64,000 nucleotides of DNA from Methanoregulaceae archaeon (GCA_015660965.1 JACTVG010000001.1:62001-126000), one strand, 5' to 3'. Positions 9,598 through 18,190 are shown, numbered from the stretch's first letter. The notes: generated by a model from the letters alone, not told the origin. Numbers and translations are program-made.

Positions 9598-9644
9598 CCA
9601 GTTTATATAGTAATTTGGAAGCTGGAACTATTTTTTAATTAAAA

Positions 9645-9992
9645 TTAGGATTTATTTGTGGTTAATCGATTCTGACGGTACTCTTTAATTACAGTATGTC
9701 TCTGTCTCCCGTTAATAACACGGCCGAATCCTCCATATGACACGACGTAGATATGTCGGTGAATTACCGTAGTTAAATCTATTTTTTTTAGTGCGACTAT
9801 TGGCGAAAGCCAAGCAAGTCCCTCGGACTCTCCTATTTGGTTAACAACGTCCGCCATTTGGTTGCTCATGAGTGCACGGAGATCTTCGTCAATGAGAAAA
9901 AATTCTGCACCCGCAATGTCCATCATAAGCCCCTTACCTGCCCTTTTCAAAATTCCGGCATTTGAGTAGGTTTCATCCATTGCTTTGCTCAT
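9645..9992 (-). CDS. Hypothetical protein, 115 residues
   Basis: Unrecognised soluble protein. The sequence is mixed alpha/beta, with an acidic stretch (FFLIDEDLRALMSNQ) and a strand-rich middle (HRHIYVVSYGGFGRV), and a basic tail. Translation from ATG 9992 is preceded by GGTGAT at a short distance. It converges with the membrane protein upstream and faces a gene-poor stretch on its other side. Codon use looks like that of neighbours and there are no stops, so I think it is real, but nothing here shows a function. Confidence 0.55.
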   Translation of the reverse strand: MSKAMDETYSNAGILKRAGKGLMMDIAGAEFFLIDEDLRALMSNQMADVVNQIGESEGLAWLSPIVALKKIDLTTVIHRHIYVVSYGGFGRVINGRQRHTVIKEYRQNRLTTNKS

Positions 9993-10261
9993 GGCATCAC
10001 CACATACAAGATTCTGTGTTACTATCTAAAGCTGGCGTCAGACGTTTTATTGCGGTTTTTTTTCAAAATTTACCGAATTTTATGGGGAATTCAGATCTCT
10101 GTAATAATATATTACAAAACATTCTTACAAAACAATCATTGTGCGATTGTAATTGTCATACTAATCTTTGTACGGGCTACAAAGCTGGGTTACGATACGA
10201 TTAAGTAAATCCAACATCCTCGGTGATATATGCCTGAGATAATAGATGTTCGATTATTGCT
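9993..10261. other. Gene-poor stretch leading into a pseudogene
   Basis: AT-rich sequence with no ORF I trust; an 80-codon frame at 9962-10204 on the plus strand is cysteine-rich and has no Shine-Dalgarno, so it looks spurious. The right-hand end runs into the decayed PKD domain described separately. Confidence 0.5.
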
Positions 10262-10473
10262 AGTCGGCTTGCTAGTACGTTTATTGACAATTCAACAGGT
10301 TCACCCACATGCTGCAACTGGAATTTTGGTGACATCGGTGCCGGAACACGTCAATGTTCCGGAATCCGTCGCACCTGTATATTACAATTGGTAAATCTTC
10401 AGTGACTCTTACTGTTTATAATTCTGGAGGTAACAGCACATTCACGCGCTCGAATTATATTACCGTGGATTGA
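10262..10473 (+). pseudogene. Decayed PKD-domain surface protein fragment
   Basis: Reading one frame gives FIDNSTGSPTCCNWNFGDIGAG, then after one frame change NPSHLY..VTLTVYNSGGN and SNYITVD before a stop at 10471. Together they reproduce the second half of a PKD domain almost in full, including the W-x-F-G-D-I-G-A-G core also found in the large surface protein at 33.8-35.1 kb. One frame shift lies between GAG and the NPSH segment (around 10345-10350). No start codon or upstream domain survives. I read it as the C-terminal PKD of a lost surface protein. Confidence 0.8.
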
Positions 10474-10535
10474 GTAAAACGTTATCTGTAATTTTTTAAA
10501 ATCTAATAACAAATGTTGAATCTAATCGCTTACAC

Positions 10536-10575
10536 TTAAGTCAAAATAATTTTAATTTGTAATTTTAAGTCAAAA
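10536..10575. repeat. Direct repeat TTAAGTCAAAA upstream of the TIG lipoprotein gene
   Basis: The 11-base word TTAAGTCAAAA occurs at 10536-10546 and again at 10565-10575, 29 bases apart, about 60-95 bases before the start of the lipoprotein gene. The spacing, close to three helical turns, would suit a regulator binding one face of the DNA. The region is AT-rich, so chance cannot be excluded. Confidence 0.35.
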
Positions 10576-10631
10576 ATTCATTAACGCAAAATAATTATAC
10601 CGATACAAATACTGTATAATCAGTGAATTAA

Positions 10632-11633
10632 ATGAAGGTACACTTTTTGATTGTTGGAATAATTATCATCGCCGTACTTTGTAGTGGGTGCTCCGAACAA
10701 TCTCAAACAGATACGACGAATCCTGTCTCAACACCTACAATAACTCAACAAAATTATGTTGCCGGAGACATCGTTGCAAAGACATCAACCTCTACTGATA
10801 CCTTATGGTTGATTCTAAACTATGATTCAAAAACTGACAAATACGAACGCGCTCTCGTTTATAAAATGTCAGGAAATACTTGGTATCGAAAGGACAATAA
10901 AACGGAATTAATAGAGAGAAGTGTGGCTGAGAAACTTTATCCTGCAAAAGTATCTCATGTAACCTCAATTTCGAGTATATCAATTATTACTCCAACGATG
11001 ACATCAACCTCCACTAAAACCTCTCCTCCAGGTCCAGCACCTAGTATTTCATCAATTACACCAAACAGTGGTACCACTGGCTATAGTGTCAGTATCACAA
11101 ACCTTGCAGGTTCTAGTTTCCAGACCGGTGCAACAGTTAAACTCGTTGGGACGGATGGTACTAGTGTTAGTGCTTCAAATGTTGTAGTGTCTCAAAACAC
11201 AATCACTTGTTCTTTCAACCTCTACGACATTAAAACAGGAAAATATGATATTGTCATCACTAATCCGGATGGTCAATCGGATATACTGCCACAAGGGTTT
11301 ACAGTTAACGATGCAGGGCCACTTATCAGCACTATTACCCCCTCACAAGGTATGATCGGTGCAAACATCGATCTTACCATTGTTGGTTCCGGTTTTAAAA
11401 ATCCAGCCAAAGTGACATTTACTAAAGGAACTGAAGGATTAGATTGTGCGAATACTGTAACGAATACTGCTACCCAAATCACTTGTGTATTAACCATCCC
11501 GCAAGGGACAACAATAGGAGGGTGGGATATCACAGTGAAAAATATTGAAGATCAACAAAACGGTACCGTTTCAAATAAGTTTACTATTATAAATAACACT
11601 ATTACGAGCCCAACGACTACAGGAACGACCTAA
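10632..11633 (+). CDS. Secreted lipoprotein with two IPT/TIG domains
   Basis: 333-residue envelope protein. A short signal peptide ends in a lipobox (AVLCSGCSEQ, Cys near residue 20), so it is probably lipid-anchored on the outside of the membrane. Residues 40-105 form a small domain with a TWYRKDN motif; a Thr/Ser/Pro-rich linker follows; two IPT/TIG immunoglobulin-like domains occupy about 138-225 and 230-318 (ITPNSGTTGYSVSITNLAG; GFKNPAKVTF). The TIG repeats resemble those in the 722-residue protein at 35.9-38.0 kb. The C-terminus is Thr-rich and likely glycosylated. Role in adhesion or cell envelope is inferred from architecture only. Confidence 0.85.
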   Translation: MKVHFLIVGIIIIAVLCSGCSEQSQTDTTNPVSTPTITQQNYVAGDIVAKTSTSTDTLWLILNYDSKTDKYERALVYKMSGNTWYRKDNKTELIERSVAEKLYPAKVSHVTSISSISIITPTMTSTSTKTSPPGPAPSISSITPNSGTTGYSVSITNLAGSSFQTGATVKLVGTDGTSVSASNVVVSQNTITCSFNLYDIKTGKYDIVITNPDGQSDILPQGFTVNDAGPLISTITPSQGMIGANIDLTIVGSGFKNPAKVTFTKGTEGLDCANTVTNTATQITCVLTIPQGTTIGGWDITVKNIEDQQNGTVSNKFTIINNTITSPTTTGTT

Positions 11634-11863
11634 CCTAAAAAATCCCCCTTTTTCTTTAATATTAAATACCCTGAAATTAGAGAGATTGTAACTCACTCCT
11701 TTTTTAATTATTTTTTATACCTCATACTACCATTACCCCCATAATCTCTCAAAATTAGTAAAATAACCAGATTTAAATAGGTTTTAACAATTAGAAATTT
11801 TTTTATACAAGTGTACTTCACTATCCGAAAACTCTTTATTCCAATATTCAATATAGAAATACA

Positions 11864-12376
11864 ATGCCAAAGAGACTATTAAAAAATAGTTTAGTACGAG
11901 CTGGGATTTCACTGGGTATCTGCTTATTAGCAGGATATATTGGATCAATTTATGCTATCCCGGCAATCCGGTCTTGGGGGTCTTCACTAAATAAACCCGA
12001 TCTCATCCCTCCAAATTCACTCATAATTCCTATTGGAATAATTTTGTATATTCTGTTAGGTCTAGCGCTCTTTTGTATATGGCAGGCAGATCTTTCCAAG
12101 AAAGATACAATGACATGTTTTCAACTTTTTATATTCGGACTTGTTCTGAATGTTCTTTGGGTTTATGTATTCTTCGGACTCATGTCTCCTTTCTTTGGGT
12201 TTATTATTATGGTTATGCTACTTGCAATTCTATGCTCGACGATTTTACAGTCATTGCGAGTCTCAATTGCTGCAACTTTTCTCCTGACCCCCTATCTCAT
12301 TGTATCAATTATCGTAGCATATCTTGACTTCATGATCTATATTATGAACCCAAATCTTCCAGTTTTGGTTATTTAA
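11864..12376 (+). CDS. tspO: TspO/MBR family membrane protein
   Basis: 170-residue protein with five predicted membrane helices and the TspO landmarks: WGSSLNKPDLIPPN after helix 1, LYILLGLALFCIW in helix 2 and LNVLWVYVFFG in helix 3. TspO proteins bind tetrapyrroles and act in stress responses; in methanogens the ligand is unknown, but abundant tetrapyrroles (F430, corrinoids) make them plausible. The internal tryptophans typical of the family are only partly kept. It stands alone, with an AT-rich upstream region. It converges on nothing; a decayed AAA ATPase follows 64 bases on. Confidence 0.85.
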   Translation: MPKRLLKNSLVRAGISLGICLLAGYIGSIYAIPAIRSWGSSLNKPDLIPPNSLIIPIGIILYILLGLALFCIWQADLSKKDTMTCFQLFIFGLVLNVLWVYVFFGLMSPFFGFIIMVMLLAILCSTILQSLRVSIAATFLLTPYLIVSIIVAYLDFMIYIMNPNLPVLVI

Positions 12377-12439
12377 GAAATTTTCCAAGCCCCAATATTT
12401 TTTAATAATGGACACGCACCGATGTCGTAAGGAGCGTAT

Positions 12440-12803
12440 ATGCCCATGAAGCGAATCGTGGTTGCTAATTTTAAAAGTTTCTCCGAGCTTGATGTTGAAC
12501 AATCGGCATTCAATGTAGTGATTGGCTCAAACGCAGCGGGAAAATCAAACTTTGTATCCATCTTTAAGTTCTTACGCGATATTGCAAAGCAGGGAATTGT
12601 AAATGCAATCGCCATGTAAGGGGGAATGGAATGTATTAGAAATACCAAGATAAGGGCTTTCGAAAGACCTTTCGATCAAGATTATATACGAACCAGAATC
12701 TCCTATTGAAATTCTCAAATTCTTTTCAATAGAGCATGCAGCAAAAAGTAATCGTTCATTCCATTTTTTTGTGAATAGGTATAAACTACATTATACAGAA
12801 TGA
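12440..12803 (+). pseudogene. Decayed AAA-family (RecF/SMC-like) ATPase
   Basis: A good Shine-Dalgarno (TAAGGAG) precedes ATG 12440. The frame gives MPMKRIVVANFKSFSELDVE and a Walker A GSNAAGKSN, then stops at a TAA (12617) after AIAM. Reading on past the stop gives GGMECIRNTKI in the same frame, and then in the +1 frame from about 12672 SIKIIYEPESPIEILKFF until a TGA at 12801. This is the N-terminal third of the widespread archaeal AAA ATPases of the overcoming-lysogenization/defence type; the stop is one base change from a glutamine codon. The rest of the protein, including Walker B, is gone. Confidence 0.85.
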
Positions 12804-12932
12804 GATGCAGTATCTGCCGCATTATAACCCAATGTATTTTTAATCGTTCATTCAGTCTTTATTATCTATTATCGAAATGATTATCATACAACCCTTTCTT
12901 AATGTCTAAAAAGATCCAATCGGTGAAAGTTT

Positions 12933-13094
12933 ATGGATAAATTCAAATGTTCGATCTGTGGGCATGTCTATGATCCTACAATCGGTGAACCGTGCCAGAA
13001 TATCCCATCTGGGATATCCTTTGAGAAATTGCCTAGCGATTGGCAATGTCCCGTTTGTTGTGCAAAGAAAGAGGAATTTAATAAGGTGAGTTAG
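12933..13094 (+). CDS. Rubredoxin
   Basis: 53-residue rubredoxin, too short for most ORF cut-offs. It carries the two iron-binding pairs CSIC and CPVC and the usual MDKFKCSICGHVYDP opening, with DWQCPVCCAKKEEF near the end. GGTGAAAG lies before the ATG. Rubredoxin passes single electrons; here it sits eight bases ahead of fprA, and the two plainly form an operon for oxygen reduction. In FprA enzymes of methanogens F420H2 is the direct donor, so the rubredoxin may instead serve the superoxide reductase whose ruin follows fprA, or act as an alternative donor. Confidence 0.95.
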   Translation: MDKFKCSICGHVYDPTIGEPCQNIPSGISFEKLPSDWQCPVCCAKKEEFNKVS

Positions 13095-13102
13095 GTATTT
13101 CT

Positions 13103-14290
13103 ATGGTCGCACGTGAAGTTTGTAAAGATATTTTTTGGGTAGGTGCTTTAGATTGGGATCGCAGACTTTTTGATGAACTTATCCCACTTCCTAATGGCAC
13201 AAGTTATAACGCATACTTAATTAAAGGAAGTAAAAAAACCGCTCTCATTGATACTGTTGATCCGACGAAGGAATACGAACTAATCAGTAATCTTGTCAAG
13301 ATTGGTATTGAACAAATCGATTATGTGATTATGAACCATGCCGAGCAGGATCATTCAGGATCACTTCCAATGATCCTCGAATTCTTTCCAGATGCAGTTG
13401 TTGTTGCAAACGAGAAATGTAAGGATTTTCTTGTTGCTCTGCTTCATGTAGATTCAAATAAATTCAAAGTTATCGGTGATCGCGATACTCTTTCATTAGG
13501 AGACCGAACTTTGGAGTTCCTGATTACACCTTGGACTCACTGGCCCGAAACACAGCTCACATTTTTGCAGGAAGATAGGATCCTATTCCCTTGTGACCTA
13601 TTCGGATCCCATATCGCGACAAGTGATTTGTTCATAAAAGATGAACGAACGATATACATTTCTGCAAAACGATATTATGCCGAAATTATGATGCCGTTCC
13701 GAATCACTATTCGGGGCTATCTTGATAAAGTTCGGGCGTTAGATCCTACAATGATTGCTCCAAGTCATGGTTCAATCTACCAAAACCCATCGTTTATTCT
13801 TGATTCATATTTCGATTGGACTTCAGATTCAGTTAAAAATGAGGTAGTAATCCCATACGTCTCAATGCATGGTAGTACATTAAAAATGGTCGAATACTTC
13901 ACTGATGCATTACTTTCACGCGGTATCACTGTAAAGCCATTTAATCTCTCGAAAACGGATGTAGGAGAACTTGCGATGAGTCTTGTCGATGCTGCAACGG
14001 TTGTTATCGCGACTCCTACGGTTCTGTTTGGACCGCATCCGCAGGTAGTTTATGCAACATATCTTGCCAATCTTCTCAAACCCAAAATAAAGTTCGTTTC
14101 AGTTATCGGGTCATATGGGTGGGGAGGTAAATGTGTTGACGTCATTACCAAAATGCTTGACCACGTAAAGGTTGATGTTCTCGAACCGGTTATCGTAAAC
14201 GGGCTTCCAGATGAGAAAGCTTTTCGCGGATTAGATCGACTCGCTGATGATATCTTAAAGAAACACAAAGAGATTAAAATCGTGGAATAG
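13103..14290 (+). CDS. fprA: FprA-type diiron flavoprotein (F420H2 oxidase / A-type flavoprotein)
   Basis: 395-residue protein that reduces O2 to water with electrons from F420H2 in methanogens. The metallo-beta-lactamase half (1-245) has the full diiron set: H79, E81, D83 and H84 in NHAEQDHSG, H146 in HWPET, D165 in CDLFGSH and H222 in SHGS. A flavodoxin domain with an FMN loop (SMHGSTLKMVEYF) follows from about residue 254. Start ATG 13103 is preceded by TTAGGTA. It follows rubredoxin directly and precedes a broken superoxide reductase, so this was once a complete oxygen-detoxification cluster. FprA homologues can also reduce NO; sequence does not decide. Confidence 0.95.
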   Translation: MVAREVCKDIFWVGALDWDRRLFDELIPLPNGTSYNAYLIKGSKKTALIDTVDPTKEYELISNLVKIGIEQIDYVIMNHAEQDHSGSLPMILEFFPDAVVVANEKCKDFLVALLHVDSNKFKVIGDRDTLSLGDRTLEFLITPWTHWPETQLTFLQEDRILFPCDLFGSHIATSDLFIKDERTIYISAKRYYAEIMMPFRITIRGYLDKVRALDPTMIAPSHGSIYQNPSFILDSYFDWTSDSVKNEVVIPYVSMHGSTLKMVEYFTDALLSRGITVKPFNLSKTDVGELAMSLVDAATVVIATPTVLFGPHPQVVYATYLANLLKPKIKFVSVIGSYGWGGKCVDVITKMLDHVKVDVLEPVIVNGLPDEKAFRGLDRLADDILKKHKEIKIVE

Positions 14291-14301
14291 TGGGTTTAAG
14301 T

Positions 14302-14450
14302 ATGACTAAGTTGTTCGATGTGGTAATGTTGTAAATATAAAAGGTTTAAAACCTGGCGATAAACCAGAGGCAGAGTTCTGTATAAAAGATACTGACGTAA
14401 AAGCACGAGCACATTGCTACTTGATTGGAATTTGGACAAATAAACTCTAA
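14302..14450 (+). pseudogene. Internally deleted superoxide reductase (desulfoferrodoxin)
   Basis: ATG 14302 opens MTKLFDV, the usual start of a class I desulfoferrodoxin; a frame shift then gives RCGNVV, the place where the CxxCGN iron site should be, followed directly by [18 protein letters not shown] and [11 protein letters not shown]. The last part matches the C-terminal CNLHGLW region of superoxide reductase, but the iron-ligating histidine has become isoleucine. Some 50 residues of the catalytic core, with the other His ligands, are missing. Position right after fprA (11 bases) supports the identity: this is the ruined third gene of the oxygen-defence operon. Confidence 0.75.
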
Positions 14451-14552
14451 ATGTAAATTTTTCATCCTTCTCCTTAAAAAAATTAAAACTATAGAAGTAA
14501 TTCGTTCTCAACACAACTTTTTTTAAGTTAACATCAGGAGACCTAATATAAA

Positions 14553-15392
14553 TTGCCTACTAACATGTTTACGATGAAGCAGATTGCCCTCTATGGTAAA
14601 GGAGGGATCGGGAAATCGACAACGGCTGCAAATCTCTCTGCTGCGCTTTCGCTCCAGGGTTTTGATGTTCTCCAGATCGGGTGTGATCCGAAACGGGATA
14701 GCACAAGAATGTTAATGCACGGTAGTTTTATTCCGACAGTAATGGATCTGGTTCGCGAACGGGGAGACGGAAAGATAACGCTCGATGAAATAGTATATAC
14801 TGGATTTAATGGCGTGCGATGCGTAGAAGCAGGTGGTCCTGAACCTGGCGTTGGATGTGCCGGACGAGGTATAATAGCTACCTTCCAACTTTTAGAGAAG
14901 TTCGGTGCGCTAACGGGCGATGTAATCTTATATGATGTTTTGGGTGATGTTGTCTGTGGAGGTTTTGCAATGCCGATGCGAGAGGGATATGCTCAGGAGA
15001 TCTATCTTATTACGTCTGGTGAGTTGATGTCACTTTATGCGGCAAATAACATCTGCAAGGCAATAAAACGTCTCTCGCAACGATCAAAGAGCACATGTCG
15101 ACTTGCGGGAGTGATTTGTAATGCAAAAAATATGCCTAGTGAAAAGGAACTGGTTAGTGAATTTTCCCGCCGTATCAATAGCACACTAGTACAGTATATC
15201 CCAAGAGATCGCAAGATACAATTGGCTGAGATCCATAAGCAAACAGTTGTTGAGTATTCGCCTAATTCTACTCAAGCAGGTCTCTATCGAGAACTATCCT
15301 CATATGTCATGACGAACACCAATTTTACGATCCCCACACCCATTGAAATTGATGCTCTCGAAGCCCTCGCCCTTGAATTCATGCAGATTTGA
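14553..15392 (+). CDS. Nitrogenase-like iron protein (NifH/CfbC/BchL family)
   Basis: 279-residue ATP-dependent electron donor. It has the P-loop GKGGIGKST (15-23), C102 in GVGCAGRG and C135 in [12 protein letters not shown], which bridge the shared [4Fe-4S] cluster of the homodimer, and the switch aspartates of GCDPKRDST. All features needed for an active iron protein are present. The frame begins at TTG 14553, with AGGAG 12 bases upstream; ATG at 14565 or 14574 would give the canonical [11 protein letters not shown] start but lies far from it. The next gene overlaps by about 40 bases. It must feed electrons to the two component-1-like proteins that follow. True NifH for nitrogen fixation is unlikely given their sequences. 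Confidence 0.9.
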   Translation: MPTNMFTMKQIALYGKGGIGKSTTAANLSAALSLQGFDVLQIGCDPKRDSTRMLMHGSFIPTVMDLVRERGDGKITLDEIVYTGFNGVRCVEAGGPEPGVGCAGRGIIATFQLLEKFGALTGDVILYDVLGDVVCGGFAMPMREGYAQEIYLITSGELMSLYAANNICKAIKRLSQRSKSTCRLAGVICNAKNMPSEKELVSEFSRRINSTLVQYIPRDRKIQLAEIHKQTVVEYSPNSTQAGLYRELSSYVMTNTNFTIPTPIEIDALEALALEFMQI

Positions 15393-16398
15393 GGGTTGTA
15401 CCCTAACAGGTGCATTATCGGTAACTACCTCAATCAGAGAGGGTATCACTGTTATTCATGGACCTTCGGGATGTGCACATCATAACTTCTCGCTTCTACA
15501 TTCAACAAATCTTGATCATAATCGGATCGCGGTACCACATATAGTCTCGAGTGGACTTCTTGACTCTGAAATTGTATTTGGTGGTGAGGAAGCTCTGGAA
15601 CGTGCAATTGAATCTGCGATTTCTCAGTCTCCAAAATCTGTTTTTGTATTGTCGACATGCATAACTGAAACAATTGGAGATGATGTTATTGCGGTTTGCG
15701 GGAAACACTGGGATGTACCGGTCATACCAATTCCTACTGCCGGATTCCTTGGTGGTTCATTCCAGATGGGTGTGAATAACGCGTTAAAAACAATAGCGGG
15801 TTTAATTGGTGTATACTCAAATAATGGCAGTGTCAATATTATTGGCGAAAAAAACCTCGAATATGAGGTTGAAGAGAATTATACCGAGATAAAACGGTTA
15901 CTTTCACTATTAGATCTTCAGGTTAATGTACGGTTCATTCATAACATTTCAACAACTGACATTGAGAAGATAGGGAGGGCATCCCTCAATATTTTGCGTG
16001 ATGCTGAGTTAGTAAGTGTTGGTAAACAACTTTTCCAACAGTTTGGCACTCCATTCATTGAATCATTCCCAACAGGTTTTTCTGGAACTATCACATTTCT
16101 GAATCAAATTGCTGAGATTTACGGGCTACAAGGTCAGGAAACTATTACCTATGAGGAATCCCTTCATGAGTCTATCCTTGATGATTTTAGAGACATTACC
16201 GGATCTTCTATTGCTGTTGATCACTCGTTCATGATAAGTCCAGATTATGCATTCTTTCATGAGGTTGTCAAAGATCTTCATATAAAAATTAAACCGGATG
16301 GCTGCCTTGTTCCGATTCCAATATCACCGCCTATTGGTACAATGGGAATAAAGCGGATGCTCCACCGCTGGAGGCGAGCTATCCATGCCCAAATGTGA
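15352..16398 (+). CDS. Nitrogenase-like component 1, D-type subunit
   Basis: 348-residue protein of the oxidoreductase/nitrogenase component 1 family. Cysteines C16 (or C11) in SCRFEGC, C41 in HGPSGCAHH and C103 in LSTCITE match the three positions that hold the P-cluster or [4Fe-4S] cluster in NifD, ChlN and CfbD. No cysteine corresponds to the NifD ligand of FeMo-cofactor, and the chain is about 130 residues shorter than NifD, so it does not fix nitrogen. ATG 15352 lies inside the end of the iron-protein gene; a TTG nine bases earlier is possible. The next subunit overlaps by 14 bases. It could be CfbD for coenzyme F430, but the presence of a second, different subunit argues for another substrate. 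Confidence 0.85.
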   Translation: MLSKPSPLNSCRFEGCTLTGALSVTTSIREGITVIHGPSGCAHHNFSLLHSTNLDHNRIAVPHIVSSGLLDSEIVFGGEEALERAIESAISQSPKSVFVLSTCITETIGDDVIAVCGKHWDVPVIPIPTAGFLGGSFQMGVNNALKTIAGLIGVYSNNGSVNIIGEKNLEYEVEENYTEIKRLLSLLDLQVNVRFIHNISTTDIEKIGRASLNILRDAELVSVGKQLFQQFGTPFIESFPTGFSGTITFLNQIAEIYGLQGQETITYEESLHESILDDFRDITGSSIAVDHSFMISPDYAFFHEVVKDLHIKIKPDGCLVPIPISPPIGTMGIKRMLHRWRRAIHAQM

Positions 16399-17512
16399 GA
16401 ACCCGCTTTGGCCATGTGCAATGACAGGAGCAACAGCGTGTCTTGCTGGATTTGAAGGAATCACAGTGGTCATTCACGGATCTAGCGGTTGTTATTATTA
16501 TCCGACCACACTCCTCCACGTACCTCTTCATGGCACATTCATTCTAGAGAATGAAGTCATTTTTGGTTCCGAAGAGAGACTTCATGAAGTGATTGAGGAG
16601 CTTCAAGGAAAGGGTAAACGTATCGCTATTGTGACATCATGTGTGCCAGCTATCCTTGGTGAAGACATTCGATCAATGCTCGATTCTAATGATATTATCC
16701 TTGTTGATAGTCCCGGGTTTTCTGGAAATTTTGAGATTGGATACCACACAGCACTTTCGATATTAGAGCCGGCAATTGATTCCGATGCCGTAGGGATTAA
16801 TATTGACGGAGTAAGCCTCTTTGACCCCTTTCATCGCGGAAATGTGCAAGAAGTTGTCAGACTCCTCACCCAAGCTTGTGTTCCGGCTGGTACGGTATTA
16901 TGCTTTGACCATATCGATAAACTTAAACACTGTTCCCCCTTTACATTAGGGGTTGATGGGGATCTTGCAAGCGGTCTTGGTAATTATCTTGGGAATACAT
17001 TGGGATTTCATGCAATCAATGAAACGTTCAATCGGATCGGTCAGGTAATTGAAGATAGTAATGTCGAATCCGTAATAAATGAAAATTCTAGACAGGAGGA
17101 GCGAGTAATACAGGTATGTGACAAGTTCTTGCGCCGGTTTGATCCTCCTTCTGTTGTAATCTTTGCCAGCTTTTCCATCGGAGCATTTGTCGCTAACTTG
17201 TTGGACAAATATCTTGACGCCGAAATTGTTTGCATAGGAAGTCGTACTGACCAGAAATACGATCTCCCCTACCAAGTTCAAAGAGTAGATGGACTTTCCG
17301 ATGTAAAGAGACTAATTGACTATTACACTCCTGACCTTGTTGTGGGGTCATCTTTCGAAAGATCTGTAAAAGGAGGAGCGGCTTTTGTTGGAATAACTCC
17401 ACCACTACGTGGTACGGTCAGACTTGCTTCACGACCACTTGCTGGTATTGAGGGGTCGCTTTTTTTAATTGAAGACGTTCTCAACGCTTGCATGGATCGA
17501 CAATCTGCATAA
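16385..17512 (+). CDS. Nitrogenase-like component 1, K-type subunit
   Basis: 375-residue second component-1 protein, a divergent paralogue of its neighbour. Cluster-type cysteines are C11 in PLWPCAMTGA, C36 in HGSSGCYYYP and C86 in VTSCVPA. Its gene begins inside the end of the D-type gene, so H, D and K-like chains are made together and probably give an alpha-beta component 1 as in BchNB rather than the CfbD homodimer. The middle region (FSGNFEIGYHTAL) matches the family; there is no FeMo-cofactor ligand. The reaction is likely a low-potential two-electron reduction of an unknown, perhaps tetrapyrrole-like, substrate. Confidence 0.82.
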   Translation: MPKCENPLWPCAMTGATACLAGFEGITVVIHGSSGCYYYPTTLLHVPLHGTFILENEVIFGSEERLHEVIEELQGKGKRIAIVTSCVPAILGEDIRSMLDSNDIILVDSPGFSGNFEIGYHTALSILEPAIDSDAVGINIDGVSLFDPFHRGNVQEVVRLLTQACVPAGTVLCFDHIDKLKHCSPFTLGVDGDLASGLGNYLGNTLGFHAINETFNRIGQVIEDSNVESVINENSRQEERVIQVCDKFLRRFDPPSVVIFASFSIGAFVANLLDKYLDAEIVCIGSRTDQKYDLPYQVQRVDGLSDVKRLIDYYTPDLVVGSSFERSVKGGAAFVGITPPLRGTVRLASRPLAGIEGSLFLIEDVLNACMDRQSA

Positions 17513-17609
17513 TACTGGCAATCTTCTCTCTCACACTTTCGCACCGCGCACGTTAAAACATTAAATACCCTCTCAAGAAACGCCTTATTACGACAGAAGG
17601 TGGTCGTGT

Positions 17610-18023
17610 ATGATGAAAAAATCAGGATACTTCCATAAATCGGGGTGTGTTGCATACGATTCCGAAGGTATTCCCCACGAGGTCATAGAACTGCATATTC
17701 AGGGTGAACGTTATGCGATTCGGTTAACAGACCTTGTCCGGGCAATTGCAGGAAAGGTCCGTGTGCAAGTTGAAATCTTAACACACAATTGGAAGTATTA
17801 TCTTGGTACCGTATCTGGCTTAGCTCAAGTTTCGTTGTCTGGAAAAGCACTGAACATCGATTTGTTTAATATCGGCGACTTCACGGTCTCGCTCAACTCC
17901 TTGCGTTCAATCATATATGGAAAGGAGCGATATGCTGTTATCGTGAAGATTCCGGAAATCCCCTATCAAACACGTCTCAAGAAACTCGGGTATGGCCAAC
18001 GGAATCTCGGTGCAATCGCCTAA
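17610..18023 (+). CDS. Conserved-looking hypothetical protein downstream of the nitrogenase-like genes
   Basis: 137 residues, unrecognised. It appears beta-rich (VIELHIQGERYAIRLTDLV; YYLGTVSGLAQVSLSGKAL; INIGDFTVSLNSLRSIIYG) with no cysteine cluster, membrane segment or nucleotide motif. AAGGTGG precedes the ATG pair at 17610/17613. It follows the K-type gene after 97 bases that contain a TATA-like CATTAAATACC near 17558, so it probably has its own promoter. Whether it works with the reductase is unknown. Confidence 0.65.
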   Translation: MMKKSGYFHKSGCVAYDSEGIPHEVIELHIQGERYAIRLTDLVRAIAGKVRVQVEILTHNWKYYLGTVSGLAQVSLSGKALNIDLFNIGDFTVSLNSLRSIIYGKERYAVIVKIPEIPYQTRLKKLGYGQRNLGAIA

Positions 18024-18190
18024 ACCCTCCAACAAATATCTCACCATCTTCTTTTGATAGTAATCATTTTATCATAAAAAATATCGTTCAACATTAATAT
18101 TCTCACAAACAGATCTTTTACTAATAATGTATACTACCCTTTTAGATTCAAGTGTACTGGTGACAATATTTTACGGGAGGTGGAATCTCA

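Noticed and set aside
9962-10204. 80-codon plus-strand ORF
   Set aside because: Overlaps the start of the 115-residue minus-strand gene; composition is non-coding, no Shine-Dalgarno.
12373-12648. 91-codon minus-strand ORF
   Set aside because: It is the antisense of the AAA ATPase pseudogene whose sense strand gives a clear Walker A.
14296-14514. 72-codon minus-strand ORF after fprA
   Set aside because: Antisense of the superoxide reductase ruin; the sense reading matches a known family.
14553-17512. True nitrogenase (nifHDK)
   Set aside because: The component-1 proteins are 348 and 375 residues, lack the cofactor cysteine/histidine ligands, and no nifE, N, B or nifI genes follow.
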